Below, piece by piece: positions 1 through 11,016 of a DNA stretch of 64,000 bases. A model generated the notes under the pieces. It was not told where the DNA came from. It saw only the letters and a program-made list of their open reading frames with translations, and did not search any database. How positions within the stretch are numbered: the first letter of the stretch is position 1; each line of letters opens with the position of its first letter. This stretch comes from Paraphoma chrysanthemicola (Eukaryota; Ascomycota; Dothideomycetes; Pleosporales; Phaeosphaeriaceae), in NCBI GenBank assembly GCA_020744225.1, contig JAGMWG010000012.1:992001-1056000 (forward strand), read 5' to 3'. Both the position numbers and the translations under genes were made by a program.

Positions 1-143
1 CTACAAGGTTTTATAGGATTTGCACACCCCGCTTTGTAGTATCCTAAACGCCGTGCCTATGCAAGTCATGCTCGTCATTCATCATGCCTGATACTGGTAT
101 CTGGAAAACGCCATGAGACAAATACTAAGAAAAAGAACTGCTC

Positions 144-1168
144 TTAGTCGCTCGTTGCAGGTGGTGCAGGGTTGGTGCTTGGCTCAGTGTTTTCGCGACT
201 GGCCAGCGGGTTGAGGCTGGAGTGAATGACTGGTGAGCGAGTAACTGGGCTTGTGGGATTCATGTCTGCTAGTTGGCGTTCGAGCTCCCGTATCCGCAGC
301 TTAAGCATCTGGTTCTCGCGCGTCAAGTTCTGTGTCTCAGCTTGGTAGAATGCACTCTCGTCCCGTCCTGTTGCCGAACCAGGCAGCATGTCGTTGTAGT
401 CGTAGACGCCGCCCTGGCCGGACATTGGTCGCAGAGCTGGTGAGCCAGTGTGACTGCCACCGCGTGACCGGTCGGCAAACGACGACTGACGGCTGATGCT
501 ACCTCTACCTATTCCGAACGGCGAATGCGAGCGCGGCTGGTTTGTGATGGGCAGCGGCGAGATGGCGGCATGTGACGGATGCACAGAGTGTGAGAGAGAC
601 ATAGAGCGCTCAGAGGTGGGGGTGCTGTCGTCCACGGCAGACGACGATGGCTGCTGCTGGTTGGCCTGGAGTGTAGAGATTTGAGCCTGTTGCTGACGGA
701 TCATATTGAGAAGGCGATTCTGTCACACGTCAGTAGTGCCCAGGCCGAAGAGGAAGCCGCATTCCATACCACCTGGCCTTCCTGCTCATACTCCAGCTCT
801 TGGTGCAGCTCGCCCAGACTAGGCGCGCGTTCGTGGTGCGGGCTTTGCGGCAGACCCCTACTGCGGGCTGCGGACGGGCTCCGCTGCATCTCGCCCGGCG
901 CTGGCACGGAAGGGTCGTTGAGGTTGAGGTTTAGTCTGATGCTCGACCGGCGGCGCGCGCGTTCGACTTCTCTTCGCATGCTGCCGGACGAGGAGCGGCG
1001 AGTCTCTTCATTCTGGATGCCGGCATTCATGGCAGCAGTGGCGGCTAGCGAGTGTGGCGAGGGAGATGCCATGGTGCGTGTGGCTGAGGGCGACTGGTTG
1101 CGGGAGGTGTCGTTGGAAGCTGAGGGCGAAGCAAGCGGAGAGGGCGGCAGCGAGTTGATGTCGGGCAT
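144..1168 (-). CDS. Conserved fungal coiled-coil protein, function unknown
   Basis: Two exons, 1168-773 and 719-144, give 323 residues. The 53-nt intron (772-720) has a GT donor and CAG acceptor and joins ...EYEQEGQ to NRLLNMIRQQQAQ in frame. The protein is low-complexity and rich in Ser, Pro and Arg. A charged patch (RREVERARRRSSIRL) is followed by a conserved-looking APSLGELHQELEYEQEGQ block and a Gln-rich helix. Near the C-terminus a predicted coiled coil (about residues 260-285, LTRENQMLKLRIRELERQL) has leucine-zipper spacing. There is no basic region before the zipper, so I do not call it bZIP. Proteins of this layout are common and uncharacterised in Pezizomycotina, as far as I recall. 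A scaffold or regulatory role is only a guess. The start was chosen because no better in-frame ATG lies upstream. Confidence 0.75.
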
Positions 1169-2808
1169 CTTGGCGGGTGGGGTGAGCTGCAGCAGAGAAG
1201 AGGCTAGAAGATGATGTCAATACTCATAGGAAAAGCGGATGACCCAGCAAAATGTTCAGATCTCGTGAAGCTGGTGGGGTGACTTCCTTAGTTTGAAGCT
1301 CCTCTCACCCCGCCATGACGCGCACCCGAGCTACACCAAAAGGACACAAGGGCCACACTTATGCAGGTACCATCCGCTTCTCGCCATTTACCTACCATAA
1401 CCACGACGCGAATGCACAAGGTCTGTTTACCGTCACGTCAATTCACGCGACTTTCACGCGCCCAATAAAGCGCTGCCGCACGTCTGCCCCGCGTGATGAG
1501 GGCTAGACGTGCCATCCCAGCACACACGGCTCGCACAACTCTTCCGGTATCGATGCTGCTGCACGTCGCCGCGCCTGTCACGCTGAGACTGCTGCGAGAC
1601 TCGTTGCGTGGTACCGTGTTTATTCTGCAGCACTCGACGTCCTCAGTACGACTCGGTGCGATGCCGACAATGTCACTGTGCGATTGCGTGTTGCCATGCC
1701 ATGCGATCCGACGCGGAGATGCGCACGCTGTGAAGGTCGCGCAGAACGTGCAAGATTGATAATCTATCGATAGTCTCTAGCGTCGTGAAACTGCTGCCCA
1801 GAGGTCGGCGAACGGTCCCCGCGACGCTCCAGACGCGTCCTGATCGACAAGCACGCTGCAAAGTCTTGCCAGACTACCCATGCTGGGAACACCAAATTGC
1901 CGAGCGTTGGCCTGCGCCGGGAGCGTCCCTTCGAAACGTTGGGCGTCAGCTTCAACGCCTCGGTGGCACTTCGAGAGTTTGCAGAGACTTTCAACCCAAG
2001 ACACATCGCCCGCCTGCCAAATTTCCTCGACCCTGAGGCCAGCCGTCTGGCACGCTGCAAAAAGCATCCCTGGACGAACGTTATTGCCGAGTAATCGTCC
2101 ACCGTTCCGGCTTTCAAACACGCCAGCGCTGCGCGGGAGAGCCATCCGTGGCACTAGTGCACTGGTCTCGGCCTAGCGTGCGGCGCCATCACAATCATCC
2201 AACCTTCTTAGCAATAGGGGGATCACCTGGGAGTCCCTGCGACATCCGAGTCACACAGGGCGTCGAGCATGGGGCTGCTCCTTGTCGATATTCATCATTA
2301 GACTGCCCACCTTCTGTGGCCGCTAGGCCTCGCACCTCCTCCCTTCGCGATTCTGTCAACGACGTCGTAGTGTTTCACCTTAGTCGTCGTTTTTCTGCTG
2401 TGTCCTCAAGTGCACCGGGTATCCGTCACCAGGGGCCAATGTCCTGTCCTCTCGTTTGATATTCGTTTCCGCTGCTGCAGTATAGCCGGTTGGCTACCAC
2501 GCTCATTGAACATCCAACTACCACGCTCTTTACCCACGCTTTGATCACCCGAGATACTCTGCGATCGTTCTCATCCGGACGCCTATTCTGAGCTGGACGT
2601 ATTCGCATCCTGCGCAAAACCATTCGCCTGGTCTGAGGAACAAGCCTTCCCTGTCACCTCGTTATATTGCCATTACGCATCGCAGTGTGCCCAGCCTGCA
2701 CCTTTCTGGCCCAATTTCTGGCCGGCTTCAAATAGACCCGCCAACCCCAACAGCACTCTTTGACAAGTTATCGCACCCTGCTGGCGTAACGTAGACACGC
2801 ACGCCGCC
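1169..2808. other. Intergenic region, divergent promoters
   Basis: This 1.6-kb spacer separates two divergently transcribed genes. Short ORFs on both strands around 1.7-2.2 kb overlap one another and resemble no protein I know. The last 400 bases are pyrimidine-rich and probably hold the 5' leader of the PH-domain gene. I see no RNA gene or repeat. Confidence 0.5.
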
Positions 2809-5652
2809 ATGGCCCTGTCCTCCTCTCAAATATACGTTGCTACGTACAGTGCGCCACCGGAAAGAATAAATCCGGTCAGTACAATACGAGCTCGCGCCCA
2901 GGAACCACCTTCGACTTCACGATGGCGATTCGGGCGATCTACTACCAACCTCCGGGAGCCTGAAGCGAGATCGTCGTCATCCACCGGACGGACGGCCTCC
3001 ACCATTCAAGACGCTTCGCCCACACCTAGTGTCCCAAAGCTGGAACGCTCGGCCTCAAAGATGTCGCTATTCAACCTCTTCAGCCGGCCCAAAGTGGAGC
3101 GAGCTCGGGGTCATACCGAGGTCGGTATTGCTGTACCAATGCGACCACAAACCCCTCCAAAACCCCCACCATCATCTTCAGCGCCAAAGTCTGCTCTGCG
3201 ACAGAATCCGTCGCCTCCCGCTCAGCAGACGATTCGGTCTCGTTCGAGTCAAATGTTCAGACAGTCCATGCGTCCCCCGCCGCCGCAAAGGGAATTCGGA
3301 AGCTGGGATCCACCTCCACTGTTCCAGGCTTTCCCACAGTCCATCAAGCATGCCACCGTGCAAGCGTGTATTTTCGCTCCAGAGGTCTTAATGAGGACAC
3401 AGAGTCAGAGACGCCAGGCCGAGATGCTCCGAGAGAGAATGGACAGTGTCCGCGACCTGTCTGTTATTGCGGAAGATGGAGGCGACGCAAAGAGAATGGA
3501 AAAGACACACCGACGGCTGATCTCGAATTCCGTGCTTAACCCTCCCACTCCAGAGCTAGTCAACAAGATCTACATCCTTGTCACTGCTGGCTATGTCCTG
3601 CAATATGCGGGAGATGGCTCCTTTGACCGACTTCCAGAAAAGGTACTCAAGCTGGGAAAGGACTCTGCAGCCTTTGCATGTGACCTCATACCTGGGAAGC
3701 ATTGGGTTCTGCAGATCTCCAGCCATGCCCTCGACGATGGTACGATCGAAGCCGGACCACAGAAGTCACTGCTCTCGAGACTCAGGTCGCAGAATGCAGC
3801 CGTCAAGAAAGCCGCAGCAAGCTTTTTGCTAGTCCTGGAAAGTGCAGAGGAAATGGATGAATGGATGACCGTTGTGCGAAAAGAGATCGACAACCAAGGC
3901 GGAATGAAGGTCAAAGCTGAGTCAAGCAGAGCCTCGTCTTCCACAGATGACACCAGGGAGACGAAGTCCACTGACACCACGAGCCACCGGTATCTTGTGC
4001 AGCGTGACCCTAAGGCACCTAGCAAAATTGTCCCAGTAGACTCTCCACATCAGTCACAATATGGGTCTCCTCGAATCGTGGCATCAGAGTGGGAGTCCAA
4101 TCGCAGCGAGCGCACGACAAGTATTGCCGAATCGTCCAGTGGTCAGTCCTTCCTACATGGGAATTCGCGCCAGTCAATTGAGGCATCATCGGTTGCAACG
4201 ACGCCTATGTCACAAGACCACTATCAACTCGAATCGCTCCGAGGTCGGTCGCGATTTTCTTTTGTGTCTACAGCAACCTCGCTGTCGGGTCCTGGCACAC
4301 GAAACACCTCGCGAGAATCGTCGCCAGCCCCTCACTCCCCACTAAAGGAGGGTTTCGCTTCTGTTGTCGAAGCGGAACCTCTTCGCAGCGCCATGTCTCT
4401 GAAGTCATTTCACATGAATCCCAACAGCAGTGTCGCATCCAGACGCAGATCGATGCAGCCCTTGCCAGTAACTAATGAGCACTTCGCCCCACCTGTCACA
4501 AACACTTCCCAGCGACAGCGACATTCTCTCTATGGCCCAGCTTCGCCGACGATGACGGGTGAAAACCGACCAAACGGCGTGGACTCTGCTCTAAGCATCA
4601 AGGCACCAACATCAAAGTACCTTCAAGAAGCAGTCGAGAGCCCAATTGTGCCATTTGCTGGAGCTGCTCATCCGCTCCGGCCACAACTTCAGACGGACAC
4701 CACCACTCTGGCGCAAGCAGTAACACGGGAGGACAGTCCCGTCAGGTTTAACTCCCGTAGCTACAGTGTTCCTCCCCGACGAGATATGGTCTCTCCTCCA
4801 CCCAAAGACCCGGCGCCTCTTCCTCCACCCTCTGCCTCACGGCAATCAATCATTGGAAACCCCGTGCCTGTACAGTCTGCAGCATCGTCCTCGCCGACCT
4901 CCGACCCAAGAGGTCAACGCCGCATTTCTGCAAATCCCAAGCCATACCTACGCCCCTTTCCCGTCAGACCTCAGCAGCAACACGCCGACCTGGCAAACCT
5001 CATCCCGCGACGTCTCTCCTCTCTCAATCCGCCGACAGGGCCGGCGCCTCTTCGACTGAATGTCAATGTCAACCGCTCGGTGACCGCACCAGTCCGACCA
5101 TCGCCAGGATCCTCAAATACGACACCTGTATCTGGCGCAGACACACCTCAATCAGCCACTTCTGCAACGCAGCCACGTCGGCCAACTTCTTTCCAGACCC
5201 GTACCATGCCCGCGCCGTTTCTTATGTCCTCCACACGTCCCGTGCGGGCTATTGCTTCAACACCTTCCTTTGTGCCTGGAAGGCGGGCATCGAATCCTCC
5301 TGCGGACGATCCACCTGTATTGCAGTCGAGCCCGAGCACAGGTGCTTTGCGATCGTTAGCCCTAGCCTCGGAGAAGAGCATTACGCCTCGACGAAGCACG
5401 CCATCCTTCGCCATGCCACCACCTGCACCACCACCAAATATGCCACTGCCAACACTGCCAGCCAACTTACCGCTGCCGCCACCACCACCGACCATGCCAT
5501 TACCTACTCCTCCTTCAAACATGACTCCCTCTGGATCACCTCCAACCATGCCACTCCCAGCTCCACCGCCCACCATGCCGCTTCCTGCGCCACCACCAAC
5601 CGCCCCACTTCCTGCTCTTCCAGTCTCTGCGCCAAGAGGAGTTTCAGCTTAA
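2809..5652 (+). CDS. PH-domain protein with proline-rich tail
   Basis: A single uninterrupted frame of 947 residues. Residues about 244-365 look like a pleckstrin-homology domain: an opening strand (KIYILVTAGYVLQY), later strands (HWVLQISSHAL), a long loop, then FLLVLESAEEMDEWMTVVRK with the conserved Trp of the C-terminal helix. PH domains bind phosphoinositides or proteins at membranes. The flanks are disordered and Ser/Pro-rich. The last 80 residues are tandem proline repeats of the MPLPAPPPT type, likely SH3 or profilin ligands. These features suggest a cortical or cytoskeletal adaptor, which is inference. The ATG at 2809 is preceded by CCGCC, a good fungal context. Confidence 0.85.
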   Translation: MALSSSQIYVATYSAPPERINPVSTIRARAQEPPSTSRWRFGRSTTNLREPEARSSSSTGRTASTIQDASPTPSVPKLERSASKMSLFNLFSRPKVERARGHTEVGIAVPMRPQTPPKPPPSSSAPKSALRQNPSPPAQQTIRSRSSQMFRQSMRPPPPQREFGSWDPPPLFQAFPQSIKHATVQACIFAPEVLMRTQSQRRQAEMLRERMDSVRDLSVIAEDGGDAKRMEKTHRRLISNSVLNPPTPELVNKIYILVTAGYVLQYAGDGSFDRLPEKVLKLGKDSAAFACDLIPGKHWVLQISSHALDDGTIEAGPQKSLLSRLRSQNAAVKKAAASFLLVLESAEEMDEWMTVVRKEIDNQGGMKVKAESSRASSSTDDTRETKSTDTTSHRYLVQRDPKAPSKIVPVDSPHQSQYGSPRIVASEWESNRSERTTSIAESSSGQSFLHGNSRQSIEASSVATTPMSQDHYQLESLRGRSRFSFVSTATSLSGPGTRNTSRESSPAPHSPLKEGFASVVEAEPLRSAMSLKSFHMNPNSSVASRRRSMQPLPVTNEHFAPPVTNTSQRQRHSLYGPASPTMTGENRPNGVDSALSIKAPTSKYLQEAVESPIVPFAGAAHPLRPQLQTDTTTLAQAVTREDSPVRFNSRSYSVPPRRDMVSPPPKDPAPLPPPSASRQSIIGNPVPVQSAASSSPTSDPRGQRRISANPKPYLRPFPVRPQQQHADLANLIPRRLSSLNPPTGPAPLRLNVNVNRSVTAPVRPSPGSSNTTPVSGADTPQSATSATQPRRPTSFQTRTMPAPFLMSSTRPVRAIASTPSFVPGRRASNPPADDPPVLQSSPSTGALRSLALASEKSITPRRSTPSFAMPPPAPPPNMPLPTLPANLPLPPPPPTMPLPTPPSNMTPSGSPPTMPLPAPPPTMPLPAPPPTAPLPALPVSAPRGVSA
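5400..5640 (+). repeat. Proline-rich minisatellite inside the PH-protein gene
   Basis: Degenerate 15-24-nt units built on CCA and CTG/CTC codons encode repeats such as MPLPAPPPT. They are in frame and do not interrupt the gene. Copy number may vary between strains. Confidence 0.6.
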
Positions 5653-6072
5653 TGTTCTTAGTGTATTGATATTGCTTATTTCGCCTTCCTTCTTGCGGAT
5701 CGGAGTTTGGCCAATTTTCAGGACTATTTTCGGACACGGGAGATGGGATTATCACGCCGTCATGTCATGCTATACCATATTTTTCATTTGTCCTCGAAGG
5801 ACCCGCACGGCGCTCGATACCAGTGTGTTTCATCATGTTGCGTTTGTATGTTTGTTGTTTTTGATGTATTATTACTAGCCTTCATGTATGATGTTGCTTT
5901 AGGGATTGGATATGCGGATTGACACGTGAAGGGGACACAGAATGTCACAAGGAACCGGGAAAAGTGCTTATACGAATTGGCTATGCAGCTACAAAAGGCG
6001 CGACCTCACTTATTACCCCAATCTAAAGTCTTGTTTGCTTGGAGAACTTCGATTACCACTCCCACACTCACA
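5653..6072. other. Convergent 3' spacer
   Basis: AT-rich sequence between two converging genes. It probably holds both 3' ends. Nothing else is recognisable. Confidence 0.4.
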
Positions 6073-6696
6073 TTACTTGATCACAGAGTCTTTGAAATAT
6101 GTCTTCCACCGTACGAAATCAAACGACCCCTCTTCTAACTCTGCGCTTTGTCCATCACCTCCCCAGATAAACACCCTTACACCTCTGAAAAACTCCCCAC
6201 CACCACCAACACCACCACCACCACCACCACCAGCAACCTCGACTCCACATTCACATTCGCACCACGTATATGCACCAGTCTCATACGCCACCAGTCGATC
6301 AAAATCCTCTTCCCTCTCGCAGTGCCACACTACACCGTCTACCTTTGTGCTTCCAGACACAGATCCACGTACGAGCACGGGATACATGCCCCATATTTTC
6401 ACCCCGAAGCCAGATAATGTTGCGGGAACGAGGGTTGGCGCGGAAGGTAAGCGGAGTAAGTGTCGGAGGAGGTCGGGATCTTGAAGGGTGCCGTAGAAGA
6501 AAAGGTAGCAAGAGTGGAAGGGCTTAGAGCTTGGGGGCTGGGAGAGAGGGGTGGGATTCTGGAGGGTGTTGATTCTTGATTGTATGATGTTGCTTAGGCG
6601 GGAGGAGGAGCGAGTGTTGGGTAAGCGTGTAGATGCAGGTCTGATGCGAGGGCGATGGGGAGGAGGAGGTGGAGGAGTGCTTGGAGACATTGGCAT
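6073..6696 (-). CDS. AIG2-like / gamma-glutamylcyclotransferase-fold protein
   Basis: One exon, 207 residues. After a Pro/Ser-rich N-terminal extension of about 60 residues comes the GGCT-like core. It begins with CYLFFYGTLQDPDLL, the FYGTL substrate-loop signature of this fold, and continues with ATLSGFGVKIWGMYPVLV and GVVWHCEREEDFDRLVAYETGAY. The YET motif supplies the usual acidic residue near the active site. Family members release 5-oxoproline from gamma-glutamyl groups, although many fungal AIG2-like proteins have no proven substrate. A run of glycines (about residues 155-167), encoded by a CCA-type repeat, expands a loop before the final strand. The gene is divergent from the MutY gene across 280 bp. 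Confidence 0.8.
   Translation of the reverse strand: MPMSPSTPPPPPPHRPRIRPASTRLPNTRSSSRLSNIIQSRINTLQNPTPLSQPPSSKPFHSCYLFFYGTLQDPDLLRHLLRLPSAPTLVPATLSGFGVKIWGMYPVLVRGSVSGSTKVDGVVWHCEREEDFDRLVAYETGAYTWCECECGVEVAGGGGGGGVGGGGEFFRGVRVFIWGGDGQSAELEEGSFDFVRWKTYFKDSVIK
6184..6233. repeat. CCA/CAC trinucleotide repeat
   Basis: An imperfect (CCA)n tract lies inside the cyclotransferase-like gene and encodes poly-glycine on the minus strand. Confidence 0.8.
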
Positions 6697-6976
6697 GATT
6701 ATGTGCGAAGGGTTTTAGTCTGCTGCAGTTCCAGGCTTTTCGATGAATTTAAAACAAAATTAGGTAGAATGACCGAAAACATTGAGACAGAGTTTGATGC
6801 CTATTGGCGAAGTCAATATGCGACGAGAAGATGACAGGTCGTTTCGATCACGCTAGTTCGCGTCTCTAGCGCGATCGACTGCGCGTCTCCACCTCAATTA
6901 ACCCCTTCAAGCTGCACATAATCTACGCGACTTTCACATCCCCAGAGCCATAACCGCAATCATTCGCGTCTTCATC

Positions 6977-8989
6977 GTGCCCGCTCTCTCACGACGCGTC
7001 ATGGCTCCACGAGCAAAATCCGCGTCAACGAAGACTTCCAAATCTGCAAAGCAAATCCCTACCAAAATCGGCTTCACAGCACCGACATCTCCACAGCCTA
7101 CAGCTCTCCCGCCATCACGCGCACATCATGCATCGTATCATTACCCGTTGCTTCTTGATGACAGGAAGTCGTGCGACGCGCTGCTGAGCTGGTTTGAAGG
7201 TGTTGAAGAGACGAGAAGTATGCCCTGGCGCAATAGGTGGATTGATCCAAAGGAGTATGTTGGGAGGGAGGAGGAGTTAGGGGTCGTGTTGGGAAAGCGG
7301 GCGTATGAGGTCTGGGTCAGTGAAGTTAGTAAGTACGATGGACGCGTGAACAGATGCATGAACACGCTGTCACGTGCATCGGGTGCGCGATGCCACTAGT
7401 TCAGATCAGAGGCTAACATCCGATAGTGCTTCAGCAAACACGGGTATCCACGGTGATCCCGTATTTCAACAATTGGATCTCCAAGTGGCCAACTGTGCAG
7501 GATCTTGCCAATGCCGACCACGAGGATGTTCTCGCGGCCTGGAAAGGGCTGGGTTACTATTCTCGCGCGACGCGGCTTCATGAAGGCGCCAAAGCCATGA
7601 TTGCCAAAGCTGCCGGCGCGTCTTGTCCACTGCCTAGCAAGGCGGTAGAGCTCCAGGACTTCCCTGGAATCGGCAGGTATACGGCAGGTGCTGTTTCAAG
7701 CATCGCTTTTGGTGAAGCTGAGCCCGTACTTGACGGCAACGTTGCAAGAGTATTGAGCAGACAGCTTGGTCTGTACATGGATGCCAAAGACAAGAAAGCG
7801 TCCGACATGCTTTGGGACGAAGCAGACCGCTTGATCAAGCATGTCTCAGACACATCGAACACGAGTGCAACACCAGGACAGTGGAACCAAGCCTTGATGG
7901 AATTGGGCTCGACTATCTGCACGCCGCAACCAAAGTGTACCGAATGTCCGATTCAAGCAACATGCAGGACCTACAAGGAAGGCAAAGCGCTATCTGCTAA
8001 GCGCCAGGCGTCATCTACGGTTCCGGACATCGAGGATGCATGCAACTTCTGCGAGCCATTAGATACCGAGGAACTGGTTGCCGCAGCCGAAGTGGAGAAC
8101 GAGGACGATACTCCAAAGGTAGCCGTAAAGAGGCAAAAGCGCAACGTGAAGCAGTCTAACACGCTATCTTCGTATTTCGCTATCGGTACGCCAAAGTCGA
8201 CTGTAGATACGGAGGACGAGAAGGACAGTGATTCCAAGAAACGCAAGGCGATTGGTCCGGAGACGAATTTGTCTGCAAGTGTGAAATCGATACAGACATA
8301 CTGCGCCCTGTTTCCGAAGAAAGTGGCGAAGAAGAAGGCTGCAGAGGAACAGTCGGTCGTCTGTTTGGTCGAACTACAATTTGCAAAGGGGCATAGCAAG
8401 TGGCTCATTGAGCAAAGGCCGGCAAAGGTAGGCAAGACTACCCAGATTGATATCTCTGCTAATCTTTCAGGGCCTGCTCGCATCACTGTGGTACGTAAGA
8501 AGCATACGCTTGGACGGCAGATTGCCATGCTCCCATGTGGCTGGTCGGATGCTGCCCCATTTGGTCGGGTGTGCAGTGTTCAGCGGTGCTAGGCTGCATT
8601 TTCGGCTCTTCTTATCGCAGCCATTGGATACCAGCTAACTGTGCCACCCTAGGCAGTTCCCGCAGAGCACGTTGTCGACGCCAACAACCACTCCCGCCCA
8701 GCGCAAAGCCTCGGCCCTGAAGTACATTTCAAGCCTGCAGCTTGGCAACATGGACATGAGTAAAGCGGGTTATGTCGCTTCTTTCGACCCATTGGTGCAC
8801 GTCTTTACTCACATCAGACTGACTATGCATGCCTATCATTTCAGGATCGCGTGCGATAAGGCCGAAGACATTGCACTTGTGCACGCTGGTCCGCCCGCGA
8901 GGAGATGGGTGGAAACCGAAGCCATGGACCAACAGACACTTTCAACCGGCATGCGTAAGTGCTGGGACCTTGTCGCAAAGACAATCTGA
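6977..8989 (+). CDS. MYH1: A/G-specific adenine DNA glycosylase (MutY family)
   Basis: Base-excision repair enzyme that removes adenine opposite 8-oxoguanine. Exons 6977-7328, 7427-8427, 8471-8490 and 8653-8989 give 569 residues. Exon 1 joins in phase 1 to read WVSEVMLQQTRV, the MutY signature. The helix-hairpin-helix LQDFPGIGRYTA is near residue 195. Catalytic Asp is about residue 220 in VLDGNVARVL. Iron-sulphur cysteines lie near 282, 288, 291 and 297, but the first spacing is C-x5-C, not the usual C-x6-C. A basic linker leads to the C-terminal NUDIX-like 8-oxoG recognition domain (LVELQFAKGHSKWLIEQRP, then HVFTHIRLTMHAY) and the ending TGMRKCW. Exon 3 is only 20 nt and encodes GLLASLW. The start could also be the ATG at 7001. 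Confidence 0.93.
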
Positions 8990-9048
8990 CATTTGGTTGT
9001 ACCGTGCGCTCGGTCGTAAGTCTACACACGTCCCACGTTCCCCACGTA

Positions 9049-9342
9049 TTCGTTATCTCTGCCAAGTGATACACGACTTGGCTTGACGTCCCGCCGTCCG
9101 CTTTCTTGGCAAGGCCCACTCCTCTCTTCGACTCCGGGGAAGGCTCAACGATAAGGGCACTTGGACGTTACCTCGCTATTCCAGACGGGGTATTGCAATC
9201 CTTCCCATGGCGGTTGTGTAGCGCCGGACACGCCTTTATTGGACGGGCTCAGCGCCTTGCGTATCATTGTACCCGGCGAGAAGTTGCAAACGTGCGTACC
9301 CGGAGCCCGTGGATAAGACATGTGCACCCTAGATATAAGCGC
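9049..9342 (+). promoter_or_regulatory. GATA-factor sites in the ammonium transporter promoter
   Basis: HGATAR motifs occur at 9053-9058 (TTATCT, minus strand), 9149-9155 (CGATAAG) and 9311-9317 (GGATAAG). An AGATATAAG stretch at about 9331 could also act as a TATA-like element. AreA/NIT2-type factors bind such sites and activate ammonium permeases under nitrogen limitation. Binding here is inferred from sequence only. Confidence 0.55.
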
Positions 9343-9435
9343 GGTGCTGCACCAGGTACATGGTGTTTCGGTTTGCTTCTGCAGGCACCACAGGACAATA
9401 CCGACCAGTCTCCTGTTCCACCACCACCAGCCAGC

Positions 9436-11016
9436 ATGGCGGAAATTCCAGCTCCCACTCCCATCACGGAGTGGCCAGATTACAGTGTCAATCCAAATGG
9501 CGGTGATGTCATGACCCAGGATCTCAATGCGCTTTATGACAAGGGCGACTTGTGCTGGCTGCTGGTCAGCTCTGTGCTGTGCTGGTAGGCATTTTGCATT
9601 CGACCTTGAAACATTAATTGACTTCGAATCAGGCAGATTACACCAGCCATCGGTTTCCTATATGCAGGCATGCACAGGAGAAAGGCTGCGTTGACAATGA
9701 TTTTCCAGTCGCTTTTCTGTGCATGCGCTGTTGGCATTCAATTCTGGGTTTATGGGTACTCGCTCTACCAATCACACACCACTGGTCCCTTCATTGGAGA
9801 CTTGTCGAAAGCTGGTCTGCACAATACTTTGGCAGCTCCATCACTTGCCAATCCCGATATTCCGGACATTCTCTATGCCTGCTTCGGCTTCACATTCGTC
9901 ACAGCGACAGCTATGATTTTGGCAGGAGCTATGCTTGAGCGCGGTCGTTTGTGGCCTTCCATGCTCTTCCTTCTCTGCTGGACAACCTTCGTGTATTACG
10001 TCCTCGCCTACTTCGAGTGGAACCCAAGCGGTTGGCTATATAAGCTGGGTGTCTACGATTTTGCAGGCTCAGGACCCGTACACATTGCATCTGGTTTCTC
10101 TGCGCTGGCTTGGGCGGTCATGCTGGGTCCGCGTTCTGACCCGCACAAGGAGTCGCATCATCCCAAGATCCCGCATTTCAAGCCTCACAACCCCTTCTTG
10201 GTCGGGCTTGGGACGATTCTGATTTGGTTCGGATGGTACGCTTTCAATGGTAAGCCTCAAAATACTGCAACGCGGCCTGTACTTTGACACAATCTGATCA
10301 TCACAGGTGCATCAACTGCCAATCTCTCCATACGCTCCATCTACGTCGTCTGCAACACCAACCTTGCAGCTTGCGGAGGTGGCATAGCTTGGGTGCTCCT
10401 GGAATACGCCTACACCGGCAAGTTCTCCATCATCGGATTCTGCTCTGGTATTATTGCCGGCCTTGTTGGTATCACGCCCGCAGCCGGATTCGTTCCGATC
10501 TACGTCGCCACTCTCGTCGGAGCCCTTACATCGTGCAGCTCGTTCTTCACCGTCAAGTACAAGTATCTGCTCCGAATTGATGAGGGCCTTGACATCTTCG
10601 CGATTCACGGCGTTGGCGGATTTGTCGGTGATATCCTCACAGGCTTCTTCGCTGCCGACTATGTTCCCGCGATGGATGGCAAGAGCAATACTTACAAGGG
10701 CGGTTGGTGGAATCGCAACTGGGAGCAAATGGGTTTCCAACTTGCTGCTGCGACTACGTGCGCTGCATGGTCATTCTTCATTTCGATCATCCTGCTCTTC
10801 ATCATCAACAAGATTCCCGGATGCCATATCCGTGCCACCGAGGACGATGAGCTTAGGGGTCTGGATTATAAGTACTTCCATGATGTCGAGGGTGACATGA
10901 TGGTCCTGAACGGGTACGGAGCTGCGACACCTGGAATGACGCGATCGGGTGTAGTGAGTAATACGCCCAGCCACGAGGGTGTCGAGGTGCCAATTGCATC
11001 GGAGAAGCGGGATTGA
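9436..11016 (+). CDS. Amt/Mep-family ammonium transporter
   Basis: Plasma-membrane ammonium permease. Exons 9436-9584, 9633-10249 and 10307-11016 give 491 residues, with introns of 48 and 57 nt. About eleven hydrophobic segments follow an extracellular N-terminus. Recognisable Amt motifs include ITPAIGFLYAGMHRRK in TM1-2, DFAGSGPVHIASG with the first pore histidine, FVPIYVATLVGA, and FAIHGVGGFVGDI with the second pore histidine. The cytoplasmic tail (RGLDYKYFHDVEGD onward) resembles Mep C-terminal regulatory regions. The TM1 arm HRRK replaces the more usual KRK and the MHRRKAALTM region is slightly unusual, so this may be a divergent paralog. Upstream GATA sites fit nitrogen-repressible expression. 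Confidence 0.92.

Noticed and set aside
681..1214. 177-codon plus-strand ORF
   Set aside because: Antisense to the two-exon coiled-coil gene.
1777..2154. Overlapping ORFs on both strands
   Set aside because: Several frames open at once, as expected by chance in GC-rich spacer. No family resemblance.
7926..7971. Frameshift as the cause of the short MutY cysteine spacing
   Set aside because: The frame is intact on both sides; a whole-codon difference is more likely.
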